DNA of 64,000 nucleotides from Actinomycetota bacterium (GTDB lineage Bacteria; Actinomycetota; Acidimicrobiia; Acidimicrobiales; AC-14), in NCBI GenBank assembly GCA_040754375.1, contig JBFMCT010000010.1, positions 22,781 through 86,780 of the forward strand. The letters run 5' to 3'. A program made the translations under genes and the position numbers. The notes under the pieces were generated by a model. That model made no database searches. It was not told the DNA's origin and worked only from the letters and a program-made list of their open reading frames with translations. Every line of letters starts with the position of its first letter. Positions within the stretch are counted from its first letter, which is position 1. Shown piece after piece: positions 1 to 11,848 of the stretch.

Positions 1-513
1 GAGGTTGGTGAAGCCGCTGATGTCGGCCGCCCGCCGGGAGAGGTCCATGCCGAACGACTGCATGCTGCCGCCCGCGGCCACCAGGGCGTCGAACAGCTCG
101 CTGCCCCGGGGCACGTGCTTGGGCTCGGGCTGGGTGTTGAGCTGCAGGATCAGCCGGTAGAGCACGATGAACAGCGGCATCTGCAGCAGCAACGGCAGGC
201 ACCCGGCGAACGGGTTGACGTTGTGCTCCTTGTAGAGGCGCATCATCTCTTCGTTGCGCTTCTGGGGGTCGGCTTTGTACTTGGCCTGGACCCTCTTGAG
301 CTCGGGCCCGATCTTCTGCATCTCCTGCTGGGACTTGACCTGCTTGGCCACCAGGGGCATACGCAGGACCGACACGGCCATCGTCAGCAGGGCGATGGCC
401 ACCCCGTAGGACGGGACCAGCGCGTAGAACCAGGCCAGGAGCTGGCCGAGGAGGGCGTAGAGGGGGTCGAGGATCCAGAACTTCTCGGCAGCGAGGAGCG
501 GGACGGCGTTCAC
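1..513 (-). CDS. yidC: YidC/Oxa1 membrane protein insertase, N-terminal part (runs off the window)
   Basis: Inserts and folds inner-membrane proteins, alone or with SecYEG. The visible 171 codons begin NAVPLLAAEKFWILDPLYAL, followed by a first membrane segment and the basic cytoplasmic loop (KQVKSQQEMQKIGPELKR) typical of Gram-positive YidC, then NVNPFAGCLPLLLQMPLF, the family signature around the second transmembrane helix. The GTG at 511-513 is the first usual start in frame and has no Shine-Dalgarno sequence of its own. It overlaps the stop of a nine-codon mini-ORF. The gene continues beyond base 1. It lies downstream of yidD, rnpA and rpmH on the same strand, the classic origin-side operon. 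Confidence 0.95.
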   Translation of the reverse strand, partial: MNAVPLLAAEKFWILDPLYALLGQLLAWFYALVPSYGVAIALLTMAVSVLRMPLVAKQVKSQQEMQKIGPELKRVQAKYKADPQKRNEEMMRLYKEHNVNPFAGCLPLLLQMPLFIVLYRLILQLNTQPEPKHVPRGSELFDALVAAGGSMQSFGMDLSRRAADISGFTNL

Positions 514-539
514 AGGGATCGGTGGCTCTGCTTTCTCAT
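510..539 (-). other. nine-codon mini-ORF bridging yidD and yidC
   Basis: ATG at 537-539 shares one base with the yidD stop (TGATG), has a GGAG six bases upstream, reads MRKQSHRSL and stops with a TGA that overlaps the yidC GTG start (GTGA). yidC itself lacks a ribosome-binding site, so the mini-ORF could carry ribosomes from yidD to yidC. Seen in sequence; the coupling role is inference. Confidence 0.35.
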
Positions 540-757
540 CAGGTACTCCGCTCCGGTACGAGGTCGATGCCCTGGCCGCCCCAGGGATGGCACCGGGCCA
601 GGCGGCGGGCCGCTAGCCACGACCCACGGCCCGCACCGTGGAGGGTGACCGCCTCGAGGGCGTAGTTGGAACAGGTGGGCCAGTAGCGGCACGGAGAGGG
701 TCGCCCGGCGCGCACAGCCTGGTAGGCCTTGACCACCACGACCAGCGCCCGAGACAT
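539..757 (-). CDS. yidD: YidD, membrane protein insertion efficiency factor
   Basis: Small membrane-associated protein of the DUF37/YidD family that assists YidC-dependent insertion. The 72-residue core MSRALVVVVKAYQAVRAG then the signature PCRYWPTCSNYALEAVTLHG, followed by GSWLAARRLARCHPWG, is complete and ends PERST. The same frame extends 20 codons upstream to an ATG at 817, but that extension overlaps rnpA and is not conserved in the family, so the internal ATG at 757 is preferred. The three cysteines typical of the family are present. It sits between rnpA and yidC, as in most bacteria. Confidence 0.93.
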   Translation of the reverse strand: MSRALVVVVKAYQAVRAGRPSPCRYWPTCSNYALEAVTLHGAGRGSWLAARRLARCHPWGGQGIDLVPERST

Positions 758-813
758 CACCGATAGTGGTGGAGAGGTCACAGGGCTCGACTGTGGATCG
801 GCCGGGGCGCGCT

Positions 814-1269
814 TCAATGTCGGCGGTCCGTTGCCGCACGCAGCGCTTCGGTCACTGTCGCTCTCAGCTCTCCGTAAGAAATGGCCGCCGCCGCAGGCCC
901 CGCACCCACGAGGTAGTCCCCGGGGGATAGGTCGGCACTGGCCTGGCGGATGATCTCCCGTAGCCGGCGTCGTAGCCGGTTACGGACCACTGCACCTCCG
1001 ACCTGGCGGCCGACGGCGTACGCGACCCGCGGCGAACTGCCTGGGTCACCAGCCACCCAGGTTACCGTCACCGGCCCCCTGCGCACCCGTCGACCTTTGC
1101 GACGTAGCACCGCGAAGGCGGCGGGGCCGCTCAGGCGGACAGGCGGTGGCGCCCCTTGCGCCGCCGAGCGGCCAGGATGGCCCGACCGGCGCGGGTCTCC
1201 ATGCGGTGCCGGAAGCCGTGGCGTTTGGCCCGCTTGCGGTTGTTGGGTTGGTAAGGACGCTTCACTCAT
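814..1269 (-). CDS. rnpA: ribonuclease P protein component, extended N-terminus overlapping rpmH
   Basis: Protein cofactor of RNase P, which matures tRNA 5' ends. Conserved features: [17 protein letters not shown] near residue 45, then [20 protein letters not shown], the RNR motif of RnpA, and [11 protein letters not shown]. In this frame the only ATG/GTG/TTG codons before the conserved core are the ATG at 1269 and a GTG at 1110; the latter would delete the conserved RL-x5-F segment. The ATG at 1269 lies 4 nt upstream of the rpmH GTG, so all of rpmH is nested out of frame within rnpA, giving a 151-residue protein with about 44 extra basic, proline-rich residues. A CTG start at residue 46 is the alternative. 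Gene identity is certain; the start is inferred. Confidence 0.9.
   Translation of the reverse strand: MSEASLPTQQPQAGQTPRLPAPHGDPRRSGHPGRSAAQGAPPPVRLSGPAAFAVLRRKGRRVRRGPVTVTWVAGDPGSSPRVAYAVGRQVGGAVVRNRLRRRLREIIRQASADLSPGDYLVGAGPAAAAISYGELRATVTEALRAATDRRH
1131..1265 (-). CDS. rpmH: 50S ribosomal protein L34
   Basis: The 44 residues read [20 protein letters not shown] after the GTG start, then [20 protein letters not shown], the full and nearly invariant L34 sequence. The start is GTG at 1263-1265 with GGGGAGG ending 6 bases upstream, an ideal spacing. It is the first gene of the minus-strand operon rpmH-rnpA-yidD-yidC and diverges from dnaA across about 330 bp. It is nested entirely within the extended rnpA frame and shares its ribosome-binding site. 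Confidence 0.97.
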   Translation of the reverse strand: MKRPYQPNNRKRAKRHGFRHRMETRAGRAILAARRRKGRHRLSA

Positions 1270-1593
1270 GGCCTCCCCGAAAGGGAACGGTGAGCCTGCC
1301 GGCCGGGCGCGGCCCGGCGGGGGGAGCTCTGAGACCCAGATAGCTTACGCCCCCACACCCCTCCCGCCGCCAAAGGCAAAAAACCCAACAAAATCGGCCT
1401 TGATCGCGGCCCCTTAGGGGATGGTACGGTTCGGTGCAGTGTCCGGGGAAGCGGCCCCCGGGCGAACGGGTCCCCCACTTTCCCGGCCCTGTGCTGTACC
1501 GGTGGCGTTCACCGGATGACCGCCGCACGGAAAGGGAGCCCGAGTTATCCACCGATTGTGGATAACTCGTGGACTGTCGTGGGAGGTGAGTGG
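1270..1593. promoter_or_regulatory. divergent rpmH/dnaA control region
   Basis: This 324-bp region separates the minus-strand rpmH start from the likely dnaA start. It holds one A-rich patch near 1375-1400 (AAAAAACCCAACAAAATC), the only AT-rich stretch in the gap, and the paired DnaA boxes at 1541-1569. Promoters for both operons must lie here, but no clear -35/-10 pair was identified by eye. Confidence 0.6.
1541..1569. promoter_or_regulatory. paired inverted DnaA boxes upstream of dnaA
   Basis: CGAGTTATCCA at 1541-1551 and TGGATAACTCG at 1559-1569 form a perfect 11-bp inverted repeat with a 7-nt spacer. It contains the boxes TTATCCACC (plus strand) and TTATCCACAA (minus strand), the second matching the consensus TTATCCACA. 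The position just before the chosen dnaA start fits DnaA autoregulation and/or origin function. Confidence 0.75.
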
Positions 1594-3210
1594 TTGGCAG
1601 GCGCGGACCACCTCTGGGCCGCTTGCGTCGGGAGGTTGCGCGACGAGTTCCCCGACGGCACCTGGAACACATGGCTGGCGGGAGCGAGGGCGCGTGACCT
1701 CGACGGGCACCGGCTCCTGGTGAGTGTGCCCAGCGCGCTGGCCAAAGAACGCATCGAAGCCCGACACCTGGAGCGCATCCAACAGGTCCTCGCCGAGGTC
1801 ACGGGCCACCCCCACCAAGTGGTGCTCGAGGTCTACACCGACGCTGCCCCCGACGACGGGCCACCGCCCAGCCCCCCGGCGAGCTCGGGGCCGAGCCCCT
1901 TGGCCACCAGCCCGCTGGCCGCTCCGGCCGCGGCTGCTCCGGCCGCCGGCCCTTCGGCGACCAGCCCTTCGGCAACCGGCCCCTCGGCAACCAGCCCGCT
2001 GGCCGCGTCCACGGCCACAGTGCTCCCGGGAACAGTGCTCCCAGGAACAGTGCTCCCGGGAACAGTGCTCCCAGGAACAGTGCTCCCGGGAACAGTGCTC
2101 CCGGGCACGGGGGCCGTTATCCCGGCCGAGCCGCCGGGCGGCGTCTCCCCCCCCGCGGCCGTCCCCGCGGCCCCGACCGGCGACAGCCCGTTGAACCCCA
2201 AGTTCACCTTCGACGACTTCGTGATCGGCGACTCCAACCGGTTCGCCCACGCGGCCGCCTTGGCCGTGGCCGAGCAGCCGGCCCGGTCGTGGAACCCCCT
2301 GTTCATCTACGGGCGTACCGGGTTGGGCAAGACCCACCTGCTGCACGCCATCGCCCACTACGTGCACCGCCACTACCCGGGCATGAACGTGCGCTACGTC
2401 TCGACCGAGACCTTCCTCAACGAGTTCGTCGACGCCATCCGCACCAACGCCATGGCTGCCTTCAAGCGCCGCTTCCGCGACTGCCACGTCCTGCTGATCG
2501 ACGACGTGCAGTTCATCGAGAACAAGGAGCGGTTCCAGGAGGAGTTCTTCCACACCTTCGACCACCTCCACTCGGCCGGGCGCCAGATCGTGATCTCCTC
2601 GGACCGGGCACCCCGCAACATCGCCACCCTCGAGGAACGGCTGCGCAGCCGCTTCCAGGGGGGCCTCATCACCGACGTCCAGCCTCCCGACCTGGAGACC
2701 CGGCTGGCCATCCTGCGCAAGATGTCCGCCGCCGAGCCCGTGCCCATCCCCGACGGGGTCCTCGAGTACATCGCCACCCACATCACCGACAACATCCGCG
2801 AGCTCGAAGGCGCCTTGCTGCGGGCCTCGGCCTACGCCAGCCTGAACGGGGTCACCCTGTCGCCGGCCCTGGCCGAAGAGGTGCTCGGCCAGCTCATCGG
2901 GGGCACAGCCGGCCGGCGCATCACGGCCACCATGATCCTCGACGCCACCGCCGAGATGTTCGGCCACCCCGTGGAGGAGCTGTGTGGCAAGAGCCGCAGC
3001 CGGCCGCTCGTCCAGGCCCGCCAGGTCGGCATGTACGTCTTCCGGGAGCTGACCGACTTCAGCTACCCGGCTATCGGCCGGGTCTTCGGCGACCGTGACC
3101 ACACCACGGTCATGCACGCCGTCGAGAAGATCTCCCAGCTCATGAAAGAACGACGGCCCATCTACGACCAGGTGACGGCCCTCATCCACCGCATCCGTAG
3201 TGGTGGGTGA
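1594..3210 (+). CDS. dnaA: chromosomal replication initiator protein DnaA
   Basis: Binds DnaA boxes and opens the origin. Domain I: ADHLWAACVGRLRDEFPD then GTWNTWLAGA. Domain II is a long Pro/Ala/Ser/Thr linker (about 120 residues) with six TVLPG repeats. Domain III AAA+: Walker A GRTGLGKTHL, Walker B LLIDDVQF, sensor regions RDCHVL and SSDRAPRNI, arginine-finger region RLRSRFQGG. Domain IV: the helix-turn-helix signature GDRDHTTVMHAVEKI. The frame is open from an ATG at 1516, but that extension contains the palindromic DnaA boxes. TTG at 1594 has GGAGGTGAG 5 bases upstream and starts where DnaA homology begins, so 538 residues are preferred over 564. Confidence 0.95.
   Translation: MAGADHLWAACVGRLRDEFPDGTWNTWLAGARARDLDGHRLLVSVPSALAKERIEARHLERIQQVLAEVTGHPHQVVLEVYTDAAPDDGPPPSPPASSGPSPLATSPLAAPAAAAPAAGPSATSPSATGPSATSPLAASTATVLPGTVLPGTVLPGTVLPGTVLPGTVLPGTGAVIPAEPPGGVSPPAAVPAAPTGDSPLNPKFTFDDFVIGDSNRFAHAAALAVAEQPARSWNPLFIYGRTGLGKTHLLHAIAHYVHRHYPGMNVRYVSTETFLNEFVDAIRTNAMAAFKRRFRDCHVLLIDDVQFIENKERFQEEFFHTFDHLHSAGRQIVISSDRAPRNIATLEERLRSRFQGGLITDVQPPDLETRLAILRKMSAAEPVPIPDGVLEYIATHITDNIRELEGALLRASAYASLNGVTLSPALAEEVLGQLIGGTAGRRITATMILDATAEMFGHPVEELCGKSRSRPLVQARQVGMYVFRELTDFSYPAIGRVFGDRDHTTVMHAVEKISQLMKERRPIYDQVTALIHRIRSGG
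2017..2106 (+). repeat. six tandem 15-bp units within dnaA domain II
   Basis: Six in-frame copies of ACAGTGCTCCCGGGA (units 2 and 4 read CCAGGA; the last base of unit 6 differs) encode TVLPG repeated six times in the flexible linker. The near-identity of the units suggests recent slippage or unequal exchange. The preceding 1890-2010 region carries looser repeats coding SPSATGPSATSP. Confidence 0.9.
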
Positions 3211-3478
3211 TCCAGCCGTGCTGATCGGGCCGTGGACAACCCTGGGGAAAAGCTCGCCCAGCATGGGGGCCCTCGGCGCCGGGCCCACAGCCTTGGCCTG
3301 GGCCCCCACCCAGGATCTCGTGCCTGGGGAAGCACATCGATGTCATTTCACCCCGCTGAGCGGCTAGGATCCCGGTTATCCACAATCCACAGGCCCTACT
3401 GCTCTTCCTAAAGAGAGATCTCCATCTAGAGAGCAGTGCTAGTCGCACCCCTCCGGGGGCACTAAACAGGATGGCGAC
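3211..3478. other. dnaA-dnaN intergenic region, candidate oriC
   Basis: This 268-bp gap is the usual actinobacterial origin position. It contains CGTGGACAA at 3231-3239 (complement TTGTCCACG, one mismatch to the actinobacterial DnaA box), TTATCCACA at 3376-3384 (perfect box) followed by a half-box at 3386-3391, and the most AT-rich segment nearby at 3398-3440. ACTGCTCT (3398-3405) and AGAGCAGT (3430-3437) form an 8-bp inverted repeat around that segment. There are few boxes for an origin, so the boxes upstream of dnaA may also take part. Confidence 0.65.
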
Positions 3479-4573
3479 ATGAGGTTCCGAGCCGAACGAG
3501 ACGCACTGGTCGAAGCTATGGCCACCGCCGGACGTGCGGCCGCCACCCGGGGGGGCGCCCTGCCGGCGCTGTCGGGGATCCGGATGGAGCTGGCCGACAG
3601 CACCCTGCACCTCGCGGGCAGCGACCTCGACCTCACTGTCCAGGTCGAGGTGGCCGTCACCGGCCATGAGCCCGGGGTCTGTGTCGTCCCGGCCCGCCTG
3701 GCCACCGACATCGTGCGTGCCCTGGAACCGGGGGCGGTCACGTTCTCGGTCGACGGGGGCGAAGCCGTCATCGCGGCCGCCCGTTCGCAGTTCGCCGTGC
3801 GGGTGCTGCCGGCCGAGGAGTTCCTGCGCCTTCCCCAAGTGAGCGGTGACCCGGTGAGCCTCGACGCCCTGCAGTTGGCCGGCGCCCTTCACCAGGTCGT
3901 GCCCGCCGCCAGCCGCGACGACTCCCGGCCGATCCTCACCGGGGTGCTGTTCGAGGCCGAGCCCCGGGGCCTGCGCCTGGTGTCCACCGACTCCTACCGC
4001 CTGGCCTTGCGCGACCTGCCGGGCACGACGCTTCTGGCCGAGGGCCAGCACGTGCTCGTCCCCTCTCGGGCCCTGGGCGAGCTGACCCGCCTGCTGGGCG
4101 GGGCCACCCAGGTCGAGCTCCGCCTCGGCCCCGACGAGGCCAGCTTCTCGGTGGGCAACGTCCGGCTCACGACCCGCCTGCTCGAGGGTGAGTTCCCCAA
4201 CTACGGCCAGCTGATCCCCCCGCACTACCCCAACCGCCTGACCATCGCCAAGAGCCCGTTCCTCGATGCCGTGCGCCGGGTGAAGCTGATGGCGCGCGAT
4301 GCGGCCCCGGTGCGGCTGTCGCTCGGTCCCGAGACCGTGGAGCTGAGCGCCATCACCCAAGACGTCGGCCAGGCCCGGGAGGATGTCGAGGCCAAGTACG
4401 AGGGTGGCGAGATGGTCGTGGCCTTCAACCCCGAGTTCCTCATCGACGGGATCGAGGCATGCCCGGGCGACGAGGTGACCCTCGAGACCCTCGACTCGCT
4501 CAAGCCGGCTACCGTCCGGCCCACCGAGGGCACCGACTACCTCTACCTGCTGATGCCCGTACGGGTTTCGTAA
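3479..4573 (+). CDS. dnaN: DNA polymerase III beta subunit (sliding clamp)
   Basis: Forms the ring-shaped clamp that tethers polymerase III to DNA. Its 364 residues cover three clamp domains: MRFRAERDALVEAMATAGRA at the start, the ALSGIRMELA region of domain I, SRDDSRPILTGVLFE in domain II, and the C-terminal TDYLYLLMPVRVS, where MPVR is the peptide-pocket signature. It follows dnaA and precedes recF with a 15-bp gap, the conserved order. The ATG start is preceded by AACAGGATGGCGAC; the ribosome-binding site is weak. Confidence 0.97.
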   Translation: MRFRAERDALVEAMATAGRAAATRGGALPALSGIRMELADSTLHLAGSDLDLTVQVEVAVTGHEPGVCVVPARLATDIVRALEPGAVTFSVDGGEAVIAAARSQFAVRVLPAEEFLRLPQVSGDPVSLDALQLAGALHQVVPAASRDDSRPILTGVLFEAEPRGLRLVSTDSYRLALRDLPGTTLLAEGQHVLVPSRALGELTRLLGGATQVELRLGPDEASFSVGNVRLTTRLLEGEFPNYGQLIPPHYPNRLTIAKSPFLDAVRRVKLMARDAAPVRLSLGPETVELSAITQDVGQAREDVEAKYEGGEMVVAFNPEFLIDGIEACPGDEVTLETLDSLKPATVRPTEGTDYLYLLMPVRVS

Positions 4574-4588
4574 GTCCGTCGAGGAGCG

Positions 4589-5701
4589 GTGCGCCTCGAC
4601 CGGTTGTGGCTGTCCGACTTCCGCAACTACCAGTCCGCCGAGCTGTCTCTTCCCGCCGGCCTGCTGGCTGTCGTGGGTGACAACGGGGCGGGCAAGACCA
4701 ACCTACTGGAGGCCGTTGGTTACCTGGCCACCCTGTCGTCGTTCCGGGGGGCGGCCAACGAGGTGCTGGTGAGGACGGGCACCCCCCAGGCGGTGGTCCG
4801 GGGCCAGGGGACCAGGGCGGGCCGGGAGCTGCTCATCGAGTGCGAGGTGCGGGCCGGGGGCCGGGGCCGCACGACTGTGAACCGTCAACCCCTGCGCAAG
4901 GGCAGTGAGCTGGCCGGCGCCCTGCGGGTGACCGTCTTCTCGCCCGACGACCTCGAACTGGTCAAGGGCGGGCCCACTGGCCGGCGCCGCTACCTCGACG
5001 ATCTGCTGGCCGCGCTACACCCCCGCCACGACGCCGCCCGCCGTGACTTCGAGCGGGTCCTGCGCCAGCGCAACGCCCTGCTGGCCCAGATAGGCGGGCG
5101 CCTCAATGACGACACCGCGCCCACGCTGGCCGTGTGGGACACCCGCCTGGCCCAGACAGGCGAGGCCCTGGGCTCGGCCCGGGCCGCGCTGGTCATCCGG
5201 CTGGGGCCCATGGTCGCGTCGGCCTACGAGAAGCTGGCCGCGGGCGGCGAGGTGACCATGGCCTACGAGTCCTCGTGGATGGCGACCGGCATGGCGACCG
5301 CCATGGCCGCCGCTCAGCGCGACGAGCTGCGCCGAGGGGTGAGCCTCGTGGGCCCGCACCGCGACGAACTGGCGCTCACGATCACGTCCATGCCGGCCCG
5401 CACCCACGCCAGCCAAGGCGAGCAGCGCTCCCTGGCGCTGGCCTTGCGGGTGGCGGCCCACCAAGCCGTCACCGAGCAGGTGGGCGAGCCACCGCTGCTG
5501 CTGCTCGACGACGTGTTCTCCGAGCTCGACCACCTGCGCAGCCAGGCCCTGCTGGACAGCCTCCCGGCCATCGTGGGTGGTCCGGGCTCGACCAACGGGC
5601 AAGCCGTGCTCACAACGGCTGGCCCCCTTCCCGAGGGCATCGTGGCCGACCGGGTCTTGCGCGTCGCGGGCGGCCAGCTGTCCCAAGGCCAGCAGGCATG
5701 A
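4589..5701 (+). CDS. recF: RecF, DNA repair/replication ATPase
   Basis: SMC-like ATPase acting with RecO and RecR at gapped DNA. MRLDRLWLSDFRNYQSAELS is the RecF N-terminus; Walker A is GDNGAGKTNLLEA, the QGEQRSLALALR signature lies near residue 275, and Walker B is PLLLLDDVFSELD. The length of 370 residues is typical. The start is GTG with GAGGAG just upstream. Its stop overlaps the ATG of the next gene by 4 bp (ATGA), indicating translational coupling. Confidence 0.96.
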   Translation: MRLDRLWLSDFRNYQSAELSLPAGLLAVVGDNGAGKTNLLEAVGYLATLSSFRGAANEVLVRTGTPQAVVRGQGTRAGRELLIECEVRAGGRGRTTVNRQPLRKGSELAGALRVTVFSPDDLELVKGGPTGRRRYLDDLLAALHPRHDAARRDFERVLRQRNALLAQIGGRLNDDTAPTLAVWDTRLAQTGEALGSARAALVIRLGPMVASAYEKLAAGGEVTMAYESSWMATGMATAMAAAQRDELRRGVSLVGPHRDELALTITSMPARTHASQGEQRSLALALRVAAHQAVTEQVGEPPLLLLDDVFSELDHLRSQALLDSLPAIVGGPGSTNGQAVLTTAGPLPEGIVADRVLRVAGGQLSQGQQA

Positions 5702-6016
5702 CCTGGAAGCCGTTCTCCCCGCCCCCCGAACCCCGCCGCCTGGGCCGCTCGCTCGACCGCATCACCCGCTCGTTGGGCGCCCCCTCGGCCGGCGCCCTGG
5801 CCACGATCTTCGAACGCTGGCCGGCCATCGTGGGCGAGGCCGTGGCCGCTCACTCGCGACCCCTGTCGCTGCAGCGGGGCACCCTGACCGTCGGTGCCGA
5901 CCAGCCGGCCTGGGCGGCCCAGCTTTCCTACTTGGAAGACGACATGAAGCGCCGGGTGAACGAGGTCGTGGGAACCGCGGCGGTGACCCGCGTACGAGTC
6001 GTGGTCCGACAGAAAT

Positions 6017-6018
<2 letters not shown>
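5698..6018 (+). CDS. DUF721 (DciA-like) protein
   Basis: Its 106 residues contain LGRSLDRITRSLGAPSAGAL, then FERWPAIVGEAVAAHSRPL, the hallmark of the DUF721 family that sits between recF and gyrB in actinobacteria. The family includes DciA, which helps load the replicative helicase in bacteria without DnaC; that role is inferred from family membership. The C-terminal part (GTLTVGADQPAWAAQLSYLE) matches the family's KH-like domain. The ATG overlaps the recF stop. Confidence 0.88.
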
Positions 6019-10716
<4,698 letters not shown>

Positions 10717-10791
10717 GCCGTACCGGCGCTAACATGACGGGCACGGCGGTCCCTTCCCCCTGAGTTCTTCTCACGGAGGAAAGGCGCGCCC

Positions 10792-11124
10792 GTGCACTTA
10801 TCACGACGCAACCAGAGGGGCTCGGTGCTGCCCCTGGTGGCCCTGGCCATGGTGATGGCCGGGGGAGGTGCCCTGCTGCTCGGCCGGGTGGGCGAGGCAG
10901 CAGTGGCCCGGGCCACGGCCCGCACGGCGGCCGACGCCGCCGCCCTAGCTGGTGCGGCCGAGGGGGAAGCGGCCGCCCATGAGGTGGCCCAGGCCAACGG
11001 AGCGTCGGTGGTCCGCTACGAGACCGTCGGTCCAGACACCCGGGTCACGGTCCGGGTCGGGCCGGCCGAGGCCGTGGGCCGCGCCCGCCGCGGCGAGGCC
11101 GGCGCGGCCGGCGGCCCACCCTGA
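10792..11124 (+). CDS. TadE/TadG-like single-pass membrane protein
   Basis: Its 110 residues begin with a basic patch, then RGSVLPLVALAMVMAGGGAL, one hydrophobic segment, then ARTAADAAALAGAAEGEAAA. This is the N-terminal pattern of TadG-like and Rv3654c-type Flp-pilus-assembly-related proteins, where an early glycine-rich hydrophobic stretch is followed by a TAADAAALAGA motif. No other tad genes are nearby. GTG start with GGAGGAAAGG upstream. Function not established. Confidence 0.7.
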   Translation: MHLSRRNQRGSVLPLVALAMVMAGGGALLLGRVGEAAVARATARTAADAAALAGAAEGEAAAHEVAQANGASVVRYETVGPDTRVTVRVGPAEAVGRARRGEAGAAGGPP

Positions 11125-11347
11125 TCCAACCGCGGTTGGTTCGATCCGTCGGTGATCGGGTATCGACGGGGCCGTGGCCCTGATCGAGCCCGAGCAAGGC
11201 GCGGCACCTCGAAGCCCGGCCCTCCCAGCCGGGCCCAGCCCTCCCGCCACGGGTGGGCCGCCGAGCGACGGTAGTCTGCGCCCGAACGACGAACAGGACC
11301 GGCGCGGCACCCGGGTGGTCTCCGGGGGGCCCGCGCGAAGGAGTCCC

Positions 11348-11848
11348 ATGCCCCAGGGACGGCGAAGCCGGCTCACCATCCGAAGAGTCGACCCGTGGAC
11401 GATCCTGAAGTTCTCCGTGCTGCTGTACGCCAGCATGTACTTCGTGATCATCGTGGCCGGCCTCGTACTGTGGGCCGCGGCCACCGGTAGCGGGGTGCGG
11501 GGCAACATCGAGAGCTTCATCGGCGAGCTGATCGCTTCTGAGGACTTCTCGTTCAACCCTGACCAGATCCTACGGTCGTCGGTGATCGGCGGGGCCATCC
11601 TGGTCGTACTCGGCAGCCTGGCCAACGTCCTCATGGCCGTCCTCTACAACCTCATCAGTGACGTGGTCGGGGGCATCGGCATCAGCGTCGAAGAGCGCCC
11701 CCCCCGGCGACGCAGCCTGAGCCGCCGGCCGCGACCACGACCGGTGGCCGGCAACCACCAGGGCGACGGCGCCCCCAGGGCGCGCCCCCCCCAGCGCCCG
11801 GCCCCCACCTCCCGACCACCCGGAGGCCAAGCTGACCTGGGTGGTTGA
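11348..11848 (+). CDS. DUF3566 transmembrane protein
   Basis: The 166-residue protein has RLTIRRVDPWTILKFSVLLY at its front, a membrane helix (MYFVIIVAGLVLWAAAT), an extracytoplasmic segment, a second helix (IGGAILVVLGSLANVLMAVL) and NLISDVVGGIGISVEE, the DUF3566 signature. This family is nearly always downstream of gyrA in actinobacteria. ATG 11348 is preceded by GAAGGAG at 4-nt spacing; a longer GTG frame from 11174 lacks this support. The tail is proline/arginine rich. Confidence 0.88.
   Translation: MPQGRRSRLTIRRVDPWTILKFSVLLYASMYFVIIVAGLVLWAAATGSGVRGNIESFIGELIASEDFSFNPDQILRSSVIGGAILVVLGSLANVLMAVLYNLISDVVGGIGISVEERPPRRRSLSRRPRPRPVAGNHQGDGAPRARPPQRPAPTSRPPGGQADLGG

Noticed and set aside
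2017..2106. Possible CRISPR-like repeats
   Set aside because: The units are contiguous with no spacers, remain in frame with dnaA and encode TVLPG.
1414..3309. A 631-codon open frame on the minus strand across dnaA, and other long frames opposite gyrB, gyrA and ureC
   Set aside because: GC-rich codon use leaves the opposite strand open. The frames carry no recognised domains and have repetitive composition.
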